Positions 1-12,313 of a stretch of DNA of 64,000 nucleotides are shown here, in pieces; the stretch's first letter is position 1, and every line of letters starts with the position of its first letter. Origin of the DNA: Gordius sp. MW1 (taxonomy: Eukaryota > Nematomorpha > Gordioida > Gordea > Gordiidae); NCBI GenBank assembly GCA_964036665.1, contig OZ038526.1:24800001-24864000 (forward strand), given 5' to 3'. Both the position numbers and the translations under genes were made by a program. Under the pieces are notes generated by a model. That model had not been told where the DNA came from and searched no databases. It saw only the letters and a program-made list of their open reading frames with translations.

Positions 1-540
1 CCTGCCCCCCCCCCCCCCCATCAGAAAGAGAGTAAAAAATTAGGGGGGGGGGCAAAACACACCTGCCCCCCTCCCCCCCCCCCCCCCGGGTGAGAAAGAG
101 GGTAAAAAATAAGGAGGGGGCGGCAAAACACCCCCCTGCCCCCCCCCCGGGTGAGAAAGAGGGTAAAAAATAGGGGGGGCAAAACACCCCCCTGCCTCCC
201 CCCCCCATCAGAAAGAGAGTAAATGCCCCCCCCCCTCCCCGGGTGAGAAAGAGGGTAAAAAATTAGGGGGGGGGGGCAAAACACCCCCCTGCCCCCCCCC
301 CTCTCCCCCGCATCAGAAAGAGGGTAAAAAATTAAGGGGGGGGCAAAACACCCCCCCCCCCCCATCAGAAAGAGAGTAAAAAATTAGGGGGGGGGGGGGC
401 AAAACACCCCCCTGCCCCCCTCCTTCCCGGGTGAGAAAGAGGGTAAAAAATAAGGGGGGGGGGGCAAACACCCCACCTGCCCGCCGTTCTTCCCTAGGTG
501 AGAAAGAGGGTAAAAAATAAAGGGGGGGGGCAAATCTTCA
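1..540. repeat. C/G-rich minisatellite, about nine units of ~60 bp
   Basis: Each unit is a long C run, then a short core, then a G run and CAAAACAC. Two core types occur: one with CATCAGAAAGAGAGTAAA and one with GGGTGAGAAAGAGGGTAAA. They partly alternate, and one unit near 215 is truncated. The part AATTAGGGGGGGGCAAAAC matches the interior of the CATGGGCG MITEs found later in the window (for example at 14,540), so the array probably arose from such an element. The array runs off the left edge. The long open frame across it is a product of the repeats, not a gene. Confidence 0.9.
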
Positions 541-734
541 CAAAATTTTTTTTATAAATAAAACATATTGATTCACTAACTACTTCTATAATGCATAATA
601 ATTAACTATAATTTACTGAATTTGCTAGATTGTGACGTCATGATACATTTATTTTTATTTTCTTAAATTAAAAGTTCATTACCTAAATCTAAATACACAA
701 ATATGATGAATAATATAAACAAATTGATATATTT

Positions 735-1008
735 GCATGCCCAACCCAAAACGACCAAAACCAAACCAAAAGGTAAATAATATTATCCACCCAAACCCTT
801 TAGCTGTTTAATACACCCAAACCTAAACGCCAAAGGTGCCCCAAAAAAAAACACCCAAAACGCTTTGGGTGTTTTTTACGAAAACGCCAAACGCCAAAGC
901 CCTCCCAAGAAAATTCACCTAACACTGAAAAGGTTGGGTGAAAATATACGCCAACAACTAAGCCTAGCGATACGCTGGGAAAAACCAGCCAGCCGTTTTT
1001 ACAACACT
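735..1008. mobile_element. hAT-like element remnant (right end)
   Basis: The stretch is rich in ACCAAA and CCCAAA words and ends in CCAGCCGTTTTTACAACACT. The same end is seen at 20,752 and 42,419, where it is a terminal inverted repeat. A left end was not found. Inside it lies a perfect 14-bp hairpin (846-859 with 864-877). Confidence 0.5.
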
Positions 1009-1010
1009 AA

Positions 1011-4000
1011 TTTGTACCATCACAATTCAAAGGCACCCATAGACTATTAAAACTATAGACTGCCGAACAGCTTTTTACTATTAAAATCATTCAGACACCA
1101 AAATAGCTGCCATATTGTAGGAAAAATTCAACCAGGTATATTCATACTTCTCCACAATAAAATATTGAAGAAAATAAATAAGACTAATAACTTAATTTAT
1201 AAATCAAAAAAAATAAGTAGAATAGAACAATAAATTTTGCTGAATTCTATTGTTTGGTTACAATTTCCCACAATATGGCGGTTGCTATATTTGCTGTAAA
1301 ATTATCAGCTGTTCGGCAGTCTATGGTTTTATTAGTCTATGAAGGCACCTTACACAGTGAGGTAGACAAGGAGGGTTTTATGGTAGAACCTAACCCTCCC
1401 CCCTTTAAATTGTCAAAAGAATTAAATTTTTCTCTAAATTACATGGAAACACTAAATGATTTTGTAAGTGTTTCGGGGATATAAATATTTAATTACCTTA
1501 ATTTTATTTGGGGAATAATCTTTTTATTCTAAGACTATATATGCAAAATTTTCGTCCCTAGCACGTGCTTTTTTATTGTTTTTCTATTAAACTAAACTTC
1601 TAAATAGAAGAGGAATATGCTAATTCAAGCCAGATGGGAGTAATAAATATAGAGCTGTTAATCATCTTAGATATGAACTAGTTCAAGTTCATAGTTCAGG
1701 TTGAATAAAAAATATTAGTTCAAGTTCATATTTTTCAAAAATAACTAGTTTTATTTTTAAAAAAAACTAGTTCAGTTCTTAGTTCAAATTTTACAATTTT
1801 GAAATATTGAATTTTAATCTTCCGAGGGGTCTTTGAAAAACGTTTTATCTGATCAAAAATCAGTTTTTCAAATCTAAGTCCAATCCGCAATTTTAATGTT
1901 CAATGAAACAAATTTTTATTGATGATTGAGTTTAATTATTGAAACTTATTGTTTAATTTAAACTAGAAATAGTCCATTATAAAATCTAATTTAATATACA
2001 TTTCATATACCAACAAGCTTTTTTATACAAACTAAATCAGCTATATAATTTTGAAGAACAACTCAATGTGTAAACTTTTATTTTTCATTTCAAACAATAT
2101 TATATATATAATTACAATTGGTAATAGAAACCAGGGGGAAGTAGATGGGAATTGGACTTGAATAAAAGTTTATTTTCAAAATTATCATCTAATAAAGATG
2201 AACTTAATAGGGTTGGCAGGTGCATTTAACAAAAATTTCTATATGCAAATTCTGTAAATTAAATACACGATATATACTTTGTTAGAAAATAAAATATTTG
2301 TACCATCACAATTCAAAGGCACCCATAGACTAATAAAACTATAGACTGCCGAACAGCTGATTTTTACTATTAAAATCATTCAGACACCAAAATAGCTGCC
2401 ATATTGTAGGAAAAATTCAACCAGGTATATTTATACTTCTCCACAATATAATATTGCAGAAAATAAATAAGACTAATAACTTAATTTATAAATCAAAAAA
2501 AATAAGTAGATTAGAACAATAAATTTTGCTGAATTCTATTGTTTGGTTACAATTTCCCACAATATGGCGGTTGCTTGCTGTAAAATTATCAGCTGTTCAG
2601 CAGTCTATGGTTTTATTAGTCTATGAAGGCACCTTACACAGTGAGGTAGACAAGGAGGGTTTTATGGTAGAACCTAACCCTCCCCCCTTTAAATTGTCAA
2701 AAGAATTAAATTTTTCTCTAAATTACATGGAAACACTAAATGATTTTGTAAGTGTTTCGGGGATATAAATATTTAATTACCTTAATTTTATTTGGGGAAT
2801 AATCTTTTTATTCTAAGACTATATATGCAAAATTTTCGTCCCTAGCACGTGCTTTTTTATTGTTTTTCTATTAAACTAAACTTCTAAATAGAAGAGGAAT
2901 ATGCTAATTCAAGCCAGATGGGAGTAATAAATATAGAGCTGTTAATCATCTTAGATATGAACTAGTTCAAGTTCATAGTTCAGGTTGAATAAAAATATTA
3001 GTTCAAGTTCATATTTTTCAAAAATAACTAGTTCAAGTTATTTTTAAAAAAAACTAGTTCAGTTCTTAGTTCAAATTTTACAATTTTGAAATATTGAATT
3101 TTAATCTTTCGAGGGGTCTTTGAAAAACGTTTTATCTGATCAAAAATCAGTTTTTCAAATCTAAGTCCAATCCGCAATTTTAATGTTCAATGAAACAAAT
3201 TTTTATTGATGATTGAGTTTAATTATTGAAACTTATTGTTTAATTTAAACTAGAAATAGTCCATTATAAAATCTAATTTAATATACATTTCATATACCAA
3301 CAAGCTTTTTTATACAAACTAAATCAGCTATATAATTTTGAAGAACAACTCAATGTGTAAACTTTTATTTTTCATTTCAAACAATATTATATATATAATT
3401 ACAATTGGTAATAGAAACCAGGGGGAAGTAGATGGGAATTGGACTTGAATAAAAGTTTATTTTCAAAATTATCATCTAATAAAGATGAACTTAATAGGGT
3501 TGGCAGGTGCATTTAACAAAAATTTCTATATGCAAATTCTGTAAATTAAATACACGATATATACTTTGTTAGAAAATAAAATATTTGTACCATCACAATT
3601 CAAAGGCACCCATAGACTAATAAAACTATAGACTGCCGAACAGCTGATTTTTACTATTAAAATCATTCAGACACCAAAATAGCTGCCATATTGTAGGAAA
3701 AATTCAACCAGGTATATTTATACTTCTCCACAATAAAATATTGAAGAAAATAAATAAGATTAATAACTTAATTTATAAATCAAAAAAAATAAGTAGATTA
3801 GAACAATAAATTTTGCTGAATTCTATTGTTTGGTTACAATTTCCCACAATATGGCGGTTGCTTGCTGTAAAATTATCAGCTGTTCGGCAGTCTATGGTTT
3901 TATTAGTCTATGAAGGCACCTTACACAGTGAGGTAGACAAGGAGGGTTTTATGGTAGAACCTAACCCTCCCCCTTTAAATTGTCAAAAGAATTAAATTTT

Positions 4001-4876
4001 TCTCTAAATTACATGGAAACACTAAATGATTTTGTAAGTGTTTCGGGGATATAAATATTTAATAACCTTAATTTTATTTGGGGAATAATCTTTTTATTCT
4101 AAGACAATATATGCAAAATTTTCGTCCCTAGCACGTGCTTTTTTATTGTTTTACTATTAAACTAAACTTCTAAATAGAAGAGGAATATGCTAATTCAAGC
4201 CAGATGGGAGTAATAAATATAGAGCTGTTAATCATCTTAGATATGAACTAGTTCAAGTTCATAGTTCAGTTTGAATAAAAAATTTTAGTTCAAGTTCGTA
4301 TTTTTCAAAAATAACTAGTTCAAGTTCTTTTTAAAAAAAAACAAGTTCAGTTCTTAGTTCAAATTTTACAATTTTTAAATATAGAATTTTAATCTTCCGA
4401 GGGGTCTTTGAAAAACGTTTTATCTGATCCAAAATCAGTTTTTCAAATCTAAGTCCAATCCGCAATTTTAATGTTCAATGAAACAAATTTTTATTGATGA
4501 TTGAGTTTAATTATTTAAACTTATTGTTTAATTTAAACTAGAAATAGTCCATTATAAAATCTAATTTAATATATATTTCATATACCAACAAGTTTTTTTA
4601 TACAAACTAAATCAGCTATATAATTTTGAAGACCAATTCAATGTGTAAACTTTTATTTTTCATTTCAAACAATATTATACATATAATTACAATTGGTAAT
4701 AGAAATCAGGGGGAAGTAGATGGGAATTGACTAGAATAAAAGATTATTTTCAAAATTATCATCTAATAAAGATGAACTTATAAAATAGGGTTGGCAGGTG
4801 CATTCAACAAAAATTTTAATATGCAAATTCTGTAAATTAAATACACGATATATACTTTGTTAGAAAATAAATATTT
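1011..4876 (+). repeat. Three direct tandem copies of a ~1.29 kb unit
   Basis: Copies run 1,011-2,296, 2,297-3,583 and 3,584-about 4,876, each starting TTTGTACCATCACAATTC, and are nearly identical. Each contains a fold-back (1,030-1,350 in copy 1) whose arms carry CATAGACTAATAAAAC and its reverse complement. Each also holds an open frame (1,254-1,484; 2,526-2,768; 3,813-3,995) of 76, 80 and 60 codons. In copy 3 the C run in that frame is one base shorter, which shifts and ends it early. The frame resembles no family I know and starts inside the fold-back, so I do not call it a gene. The later half of each unit has degenerate ACTAGTTCAAGTTCATAGTTCA words. Confidence 0.92.
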
Positions 4877-5224
4877 AACGGCAAAGTTAGTTAGAAATGG
4901 GCGACAATTTTTTGGTATATAAAATGGGACCTTAAGCATTAATATCATAGTTTACTTTTCATTATAATGATTTTGGCTATATGTGTATTTATATTTGACA
5001 CAGTGAATTTGATATAAATGTTATATTTCGCTAATGCTAAAAAAGTTTAAATTCTACACTTTTTTTTAGTCTTTTTTTCATATGGCACTTTCTATTTTCA
5101 TGTCATACACGATCTTTATCAAGTTTGTGTATTAAAATTTTTTAAAAATAAAATAGATTGCCATTTTTGATTTTTCACTTATTTTATAATTTTATATCAA
5201 GAGAGATTTCTATTTAGTATAACA

Positions 5225-5375
5225 GTTTTTTAAAAAGTCGAGACAAGTCGAGAAATCTCCTCGAGACCGAGATTTTTTTAGACCGAGACAAGATTCTCAT
5301 AATCCCTCCCGAGACGAGACGAGATTTTGCTTTCGAAACCGAGATAAGACGAGATTGAAACACTAAAAACAATCA
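5225..5375. mobile_element. CGAGAC-rich transposon end
   Basis: The block is full of CGAGAC/GTCTCG words and ends GAGATTGAAACACTAAA. The complementary start, TAGTGTTTCGAT followed by CTCG words, is seen at 48,104 and 53,612. This looks like the end of a terminal-inverted-repeat transposon family, probably hAT-like. No coding part was found. Confidence 0.5.
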
Positions 5376-5404
5376 AACTCGGCTTATAAAATTATTTTAA
5401 ATAA

Positions 5405-5590
5405 TAATTTTTGTGAAGAACTAGTTCATTTATATTGCAAAGTTCAAGTTCAGAATATCAAAAAAGAACTAGTTCAAGTTCATAATTCAACTTTAAAAAA
5501 ACGAACTAGTTCAAGTTCATAGTTCAATTTATTGGAAAGGTAACTTAGTTCAAGTTCAGAAAAAAGTAAACTAGTTCACAGCTCTAATTT
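5405..5590. repeat. Degenerate ACTAGTTCAAGTTCA repeats
   Basis: At least six imperfect copies of an ACTAGTTCAAGTTCATAGTTC word follow one another. The same word occurs at 1,670-1,800 and in the matching place of the other two 1.29 kb units, so the two regions share an origin. Confidence 0.6.
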
Positions 5591-5599
5591 TTCTAAGCG

Positions 5600-8040
5600 T
5601 TTAATATGCTATTATAAAATAATTTAAGATTCCTTGTTTTTATAAATTTTGAGTGATACACTACTAAAAAAGAGCTTATACAAATAAATATTTTTCAAAG
5701 TAAATTGCAAGCGTTTTGCGTGCTTTATCCGTGCATGCTTCATTTTTAAGCTTATTTAAAACCTCTTTTCCTTAGAAACTAAGTGCTAATTTTTGACCTA
5801 ATTTAACTATCAATAAATAATCTTTATGGTTTATTAAATTCAGTAGATAATCATGATACACCCAACAAGGAAATGTAGTTGGCATCGGCAAAGCTAAAAA
5901 TATAAAATTTTGGTCTGCGGATGGTCTATAAACGTACCTGGCATGGAGAGGCTTTTTATTTAATAAAATTAAAAGTTGGGCTTTAAGGTAACCAAACGGT
6001 CACGGGCCGAGCCAAATTATAAGTAGACTAAGCTCTGACCAGTAAAATTATTTAAATTATATTTTTTTATTTAGTGTATAAAAAAGGTGTGTGTTCTATA
6101 ATGATACCAATATTTAATTTTCCTCATCATTTATTAATAATGTGTGTAATTTTTCAAATAGGGGGATCTCTTTTTATTTGTTATAATATGAAAAATTAAA
6201 AAAACTAGGTAATTTTTGTTAATTAAAATTAACCTTGCATAGAGTTCAATCAAGTCATAAATGATTTTATACAGCAACAAGTGTTAAAAATGCGGGTTAA
6301 ACGGCGGGTCGTTCGTTGGAAGCATAGACTGTATAGACTGCTCATGCCATATGTTGCATATGGTTAATTGTGTGTCAAAATTCCCTCCATTTTGAAGAGT
6401 GCAACTGATGTATTTTAACCATGCAATTTTGCCCTGTAACAGTCAATTTACCTTCCTCACTTGCTTAGAAATACGAACGTGAATAAATTAGTATTTTTAC
6501 CAAATATTGATGGCGCTATATTATTAAACAAACTTTAATCGCAGTTTTTACATTTTTAGTTTTTATGTATTATTCAAATCATATTTATTTTAAAATGCTG
6601 TTTTTGATATCTACCCAATTCAATATTTTTTATTTACCTTTTTAAGATTATTTAATTTGCGGAAATTACTAATTTCTATATGATCACCACTTTACTATGT
6701 TCACATCAAAATGGTGGAAAAGGGTACACATTTCGTGCCTTGTGATTAAGAATGTTGATATTTTGACATCATTATAATTTAACATTTTTTACTTATACTA
6801 AAAATTTCATTTAAAAAGGAGCAAAATATAAAAGGATTTTTTTGGAAAGAGTGTAGGCTGGGTGCGTGCCTTGTAAAACGTTAGCGGGCCAGGTCGGGCC
6901 TATAATTTAATCTTAACGGTATGGGGTTTTTAAAATTATTCGGAGTATAATGGCTAATTTGGACCAAAAGACCCATACATACATATATTTAGCTCAAACA
7001 ATGGCCCTGATTGGCATATTGAAAAGTTCTTTGCAAATTGCGCTCTTGGAAGTAAGACCACGTCACAAATTTTAAATATAACTGTTGATGTTTTCCTAAG
7101 TACAAGCATAATACTGAAGATTTTAATTTCTATGTAATTTAGGGTTATTTATTTTATCAACACCCCATCCTAGATATTGATTTTTAATAATTTCGATCAA
7201 TATTGGTTTATTCGAATTTTTTTATACAAAATTAAGCCCCCTCCCCCTTTGCAATCCAGCCTACACCACAGACCTTGCACATTTTTCAAAGGGTTCGTCT
7301 TGAAAGGGATTTTTCACAATATGGAATTTTAGAATAAGATTTTTCTGTCTAAGAAATTTATCCACACCCTCATTTAAAAATCGTTCTTGTAAATCATTAA
7401 GTGACCTTCTGTGTTCAATGTAAAAAAGATCAACTGTGTGATAAGCATTTTTTGATTAATTTATAATCTAATATAGAGGTTGTTTAAATTTATTGACAAT
7501 TTTTATTATGTTTTGTCGTAGTTTATTAAAACTATAACGGAAAAATATATATTCCAAGGTCTCTCCAAATAATTAGTTGAGCGAATTAGGAATTATTCTT
7601 TTTAAGCAAATATACAGTTTATTAATTTTGTCGGGTTTATTTAATAAATTGTTTAAGCATTTGATAACACGGTTCAACACGAGAAATCAACCGACAAACT
7701 GTTGGCAGTTCCTGGTAGAGTTTTTCATGGTGAACACAAATATTAGTTTTTTCCCTATACGTCAAGTTTTTTAAATATTTCTGTCAAGATTGCCAAAAAC
7801 AGCAATTTTAGCGTTTTTTAAACGTCAATAACTTGCAAATTAATCGGTAAAAATGTTATTTAATATATTTAATTAGTAGATAGGGGGGACAGGAATGTAT
7901 TTACAACTTTTTTTTATCCCAGCACATTTACTTTTTAAATTATATACCAAATTAACTATCCCTAACTTTTTACATTGACAAAATACCCCAGACTTGAGGT
8001 CTCCCACTTGCCTTTAACATTAGAAAGTGCAGTGCGTGTT
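5600..8040. other. Gene-poor A+T-rich stretch with repeat fragments
   Basis: No convincing gene. At 6,322-6,405 is a lone end of the CATAGACTGC TIR family seen complete at 39,843-41,148. At 7,660-7,860 is a dispersed repeat (GATAACACGGTTCAA, later GCGTTTTTTAAACGTCAATAACTTGCAA) also found near 43,380-43,570 and, for its first part, near 44,760-44,830. The T/G-rich text at 7,955-8,050 recurs at 8,770-8,830 and 44,225-44,330. Confidence 0.5.
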
Positions 8041-8052
8041 GTTGTTTATCTA

Positions 8053-8285
8053 GGTGCCCTATCAACTCGCTGAAAACCATCTTGCCGAATTCACCCTGGG
8101 ACATTAACGAACATCTCTTTATTATCATAAAGAACCTTTTATAATAATCCTAAATTTTAACTTTAATCCAAAATTGAATGATTAATATGCTTATTTGTTG
8201 GGGGACATTTTTTAATTAGGGGACATTTTTTAACATTAGGACATTCAATTCGGCAAGATGGTTTTCGGCAAGTTGACGGGCCACC
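8053..8285. mobile_element. MITE with ~40-bp TIRs and 9-bp target duplication
   Basis: The ends are inverted repeats: GGTGCCCTATCAACTC on the left and the complement of GGTGGCCCGTCAACTT on the right, both leading into AAACCATCTTGCCGAATT. The 9-mer GTTTATCTA lies directly on both sides (8,044-8,052 and 8,286-8,294). There is no coding sequence. A second copy lies at 58,994-59,246. TIRs this long with a 9-bp duplication would fit a Mutator-like origin; this is an inference. Confidence 0.85.
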
Positions 8286-8487
8286 GTTTATCTACTCTAA
8301 CTAATACTACTATCAGTATCAGTACATTGCTACCACTGCTGGCAATGGTTGTGAGATAGTCAAGTACAAACTTATTGACCCCTTATGGCTATAATAACTT
8401 ATGCAAAATATTTTATTAGGGGTAAACAAATATTAAATTTTTAGCCTAAGGTTATATATAAATTTATAAAAATACAATTTATGTTCA

Positions 8488-8638
8488 CATGGGCGTTGCC
8501 AAGAAGGAGGGGCCGCTGGCCCACTCTAAATCCAAAAAGTTGTTTAAATTCATTAGAACTGTGGCCAAAATTTCAAAAATGATCATTTTGGTCCTCCCTA
8601 ATTGCCCCCCTCTAATTCCAACCATGGCTACGCCCATG
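8488..8638. mobile_element. CATGGGCG MITE (hAT-type), type A interior
   Basis: Begins CATGGGCGTTGCCAAG and ends with the complement, GGCTACGCCCATG. The type A interior has CTCTAAATCCAAAAA on one side and GCCCCCCTCTAATTCC on the other. TGTTCAC occurs on both sides, consistent with a target duplication of about 8 bp. Confidence 0.8.
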
Positions 8639-8982
8639 TGTGTTCACCTTAAAGACCTGCACAGGTGACCCGAAACCCGACTCTCGCGGGTTCGGGTAAA
8701 AACTGCAAAAGGCCTTTGGGTGGGATCGGGTATTGCGCTTTTGTTAATATATACTTCTTAAATTATATAAAAAATTAACTTATCTCTCCCTATCTTTTTA
8801 CATTGATAAATTACCTTAGAATTGAGGTCGCCCTTCCTATCTAGGTCACATATCCTGATCGTTCTGTGGTTAGCTTTAAATTCCTAATCCGTAATATACC
8901 AAGCTCTTCTGTCGTGGTATGTTTTCAATCAGTTTTTTCCATCTTGACCGAGAAAGGGCCATGTCCGGTTTTATAATGTTAG

Positions 8983-10080
8983 TTAGCACCCTTTGCCCCC
9001 TTTTTTAACATGAGGGCATCCTATTTCTTTCTTCCTAGATACGTCTATTGATTTTCGATTTACATCATTCGCATTGCTTTGTATATGACCATACCACCTT
9101 AGCCGATTTCGTTTATCATATCCCAAGTGGCAAGTTAGTTTTGTACCTATGTAATCGCCACATTCCTGATGGTCTCCTCTGCCTTTGCTATCCATATATT
9201 TTTAATTCTCTTCCAACATCCTTTCAGCGAGGTTCGTCATGGTCTTCTCTTTATTTCTGGCATCCCACCCACGCTTCTAAATTGGTTCCATCTGGTTCAT
9301 TAGCTTTTCCTTAAGCATCTATTTCATTTGATTTTAACTTCATCCTCCTGAAAAGTTCGATCATTTATGATTGCCTCAATATTGGGAAGGCAATCTTTGT
9401 CATTTGCTACATTCATAATTTCCGTGAGATACCCTTTCGACCATTCTATTAAGTCGGCTTAGATACCTACTCGTTAATAACTACATAAAAGACTGCGACA
9501 CGCATATTTTCCCCTCTATTTTAGCCAATTTGTAAATATTCCTATCGCCAGTTTGTTAGCCATGTCGGTGTGTGTATGCAGCATTTTTACTTTGATAATC
9601 CTCCAGATTAATGCTATCGTCTATTCTATATAATCTTATTTCTTTCCTGCTGGTTTGATCACACCACCATAGTAACCTATACAAAGCTTTGCCTTCTTTA
9701 GCCTGTCTTAGAACCTGAAGGACAGTTTTTTAATGTCCACAATCAACGCCTCCCAATGATCGTCTAAGTTCCGTTCCAAATACCTGGCGCTTATAAAAAG
9801 CTTTCTGATTATAAATATCGCTCGTTGACGTATCCTTTAGCATGCAATATCTAAAATTGTCTTCTGGAAGAGCTCTTATTGCAAGATACAACATAAGCGA
9901 ACAAAATTGCCTGGCGCACTTGAGTTTATTCCCTTCTTTATCCTCCGGGCATGGCCACAATCTCGACGAATTCGCTCATATCCAACGTGGGTGTTGAAGT
10001 ACCCTAATAATTAGCCTTTTTTCTGTATTCCTTATATCAATTTTTCCATTGAAACGGAGATAATGTCTTTATATTTCCAC
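8983..10080 (-). pseudogene. RTE-like LINE polyprotein, decayed fragments
   Basis: Read on the minus strand, pieces of a non-LTR retrotransposon appear in the right order, separated by stops and frame changes. Near 10,010-9,970 there is FNTHVG, typical of the endonuclease motif GDFNAHVG. Frame 9,960-9,730 (GNKLKCARQFC) fits the endonuclease C-terminal part. Near 9,290 there is NEPDGTNLEAW, like the RT motif GPDGIPAEAW. Frame 9,195-8,983 has RNRLRWYGHIQ, the usual motif near the C-terminus of such RTs. Much of the RT core is missing between these parts. It is clearly dead, and the clade assignment is from motif style only. Confidence 0.7.
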
Positions 10081-10099
10081 ACACCGGCAAAATAATTTC

Positions 10100-11412
10100 T
10101 CATATCCAGGCCGCCTTTAAAAAAGTTACCGTACCGCCATTATAGAGGCGTCTAACACTTCGTTGGACGTTATTTTTTGGCATAATGGCCTACCCCTTGA
10201 ATAAAATTTCACCAATATAGACATTTTCGCATCTCCAACCAAAGCTATAACCAATATAGGTTCGCAGAGGTGGCCAAACGGTCAAATATTAGGTCGTCCT
10301 TTCATCCAATATAATCACCCCGATTATCGCCTCATGCTCTAGAACTTTCGGACCACGCAAAATTTACCTTTTTAAAGGAATCAGCAGGCCCTGCCCGATA
10401 TATTCCACGAACTTTTGCTAAAAAATTCGATATTCAAATCAAATCGCAAAGTAAAATTAATTGGCCGCCTTTCGCCGATGATGTTTGTGATGCTTTTGAG
10501 CCATAATATATTTATACCTATTCGTTTTCATAATGTTTATACTTTTATAAAAATTAACAATATCTAAAAAAAAATTGAGAAGCATACGTACACCGGTTAG
10601 GAGGCCTCATTCTGCAATCTTCATCCCATACCGTTTTTGAATGAATAGTTTTACACGATATTCACCCATTCCTAGAATTAAGCGACCCACTAACTTGTAT
10701 TCCTCCACTAACTCCCAATTTTTAGTTCATTTTTATATGAAGCCCGACAAAATAGATTTTATTCGGCCCGAGCCCGATGTTTTTATTTTTAATTAGCCCA
10801 AACCCAACCAGAGCCGACACGATATTTTCCTTATTTTGAGCGAATATTACATTTAAAATTCTTTGTATCATATAATAAATTTCATTACTATATATTTCCT
10901 ATGATGAATTATGAACCCAATTTACTTTGCTACAACTTTTTTTAAAGTATAATTCTAACTTTAAAATGTTAATATTTTTTCATAGTTTAAAAAATCAGCT
11001 TTATGAATTATTGATTTATTTATGTTTTAATAGCTACTATGTTTTATTTATATAGGAGTATTGGTACTATATATAATTATGACCAAAAAATGATTAGACA
11101 GGGATGAGATTGTGAAGTTAAAGAGCTAAAAAGATTGTATTTAGAATCAAATAATATATTTTTAAATGGCTAGTTAGCTTGAGTTTGATTTTGGTCGGGT
11201 TCGAGACTAAGGTCGGGCCTGCGATACCGAGGCCCTTTTGAATAATTTTTTGTCCGAGCCCGGTGTGAACACCTTTTAGGCTGAGCTAGCATAAAATATC
11301 TAAACGTAATTGCAAAAATTAATGGCACATTGTACACATGCTACATATGCTCGTTTACTATTCGAAGATATTGCCAACAATATAATTTCAAAATTTTAAT
11401 TTTTCCAAGTTA
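10100..11412. other. Gene-poor stretch with hAT-like GC-rich ends
   Basis: At 10,735-10,830 (CGGCCCGAGCCCGATG) and 11,170-11,290 (GGTCGGGTTCGAG, CCGAGCCCGGTG) are GC-rich blocks in opposite orientation. They resemble the ends of the hAT element at 37,309-39,503, so 10,735-11,290 is probably a short non-autonomous relative. The rest shows nothing I can name. Confidence 0.45.
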
Positions 11413-11802
11413 TCATTTTGGGGCAAATAATTTATGGTCGGGTGGTAGGTGAGAGCGTATATCTGAAGTTAAAGCTTCGTCCAATTCATTCGGTTCCCGA
11501 AGGATGCAAAAATAAATCATGAACGTTGATAGGCTCAGTGTCACTATGGTCTTCTTGAGCCATTGGGGAAGGTTGTAGTCAGTAATTTTCTTCGCATTCC
11601 CAAAAACAAATTCATCGTCTCGGATTATGGCATTAATCTTGGCACTTTCGTCGAAAGCTTTACTGGTCGAATATTTCAATGGAACGTCTCTATCATCAGT
11701 TTTTCCTGTGCAAATCCAAAAAAATTCTCCAATTATACCAGATATATATTTTGTGCATAAACATAGTGAATCTTCTAAAAGAAATAATAACCCATCGGCC
11801 AT
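11413..11802 (-). CDS. Small predicted membrane protein, 129 aa, family not recognised
   Basis: A single open frame starts in a good context (GCGATGG) and ends at TGA. The protein starts with a largely hydrophobic stretch (about 5-32: LLFLLE, then GIIGEFFWI). A charged middle follows (33-80), then a clear membrane helix at about 84-100 (TIVTLSLSTFMIYFCIL). The tail is acidic then basic (LREPNELDEALTSDIRSHLPP). The mix of a long soluble part and one well-bounded helix, in an A+T-rich setting full of stops, argues for a real gene. A single helix followed by an acidic tail is common among small mitochondrial inner-membrane proteins, but I could not match it to a named one. ATTAAA occurs soon after the stop. 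An upstream exon cannot be excluded. Confidence 0.5.
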   Translation of the reverse strand: MADGLLFLLEDSLCLCTKYISGIIGEFFWICTGKTDDRDVPLKYSTSKAFDESAKINAIIRDDEFVFGNAKKITDYNLPQWLKKTIVTLSLSTFMIYFCILREPNELDEALTSDIRSHLPPDHKLFAPK

Positions 11803-12313
11803 CGCAGCGTAGAAAAGGCATTTGATTATTTATTATAGGTAGAGCAAAAACAAGAAGACCATTTTAAAATGAATTTTCGTCTGCACATTTCACAGCTAAC
11901 TGGTATTATCAAATTAAACCAGTCAAGCAATACAGTTATAATGGTGTCGCCAAATGTATTCTATAGTACAATTTAAATCATTATATTTCGATTTATCAGT
12001 CCTAAAAGGTTCTTTTCTTCCATTGAGCCCTAAGTTATTTAACAAAAGCTTAAAAACCTTGCAATTAAAAGTGGATCAAATTACACGCGCCCTTTAAGCT
12101 TGAGAGGTTGTAACGTGATCCCAGCAAATCAATTAAAGCTGATGCATAAAACACCTTTCCCTATCACTTAGTTAAAGATCCAGTATATGGTAACAAGTAC
12201 CGACCTATTTTGACTTCTAAAATTTATATTCATTGATAAATTTAAAAAAATTAAACATTTAGTTTTTATTTCTATTCCTTTTAAAAAACATAAAAAAGGT
12301 CATAAATAAGATC

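Noticed and set aside
21..365. Minus-strand open frame of 114 codons, rich in Gly, Pro and Phe
   Set aside because: It is read through the C/G minisatellite; its length comes from the repeat period, not from selection.
1..540. Telomere at the window edge
   Set aside because: The G/C runs are part of ~60-bp units with unrelated cores; no short TTAGGG-type telomere repeat is present.
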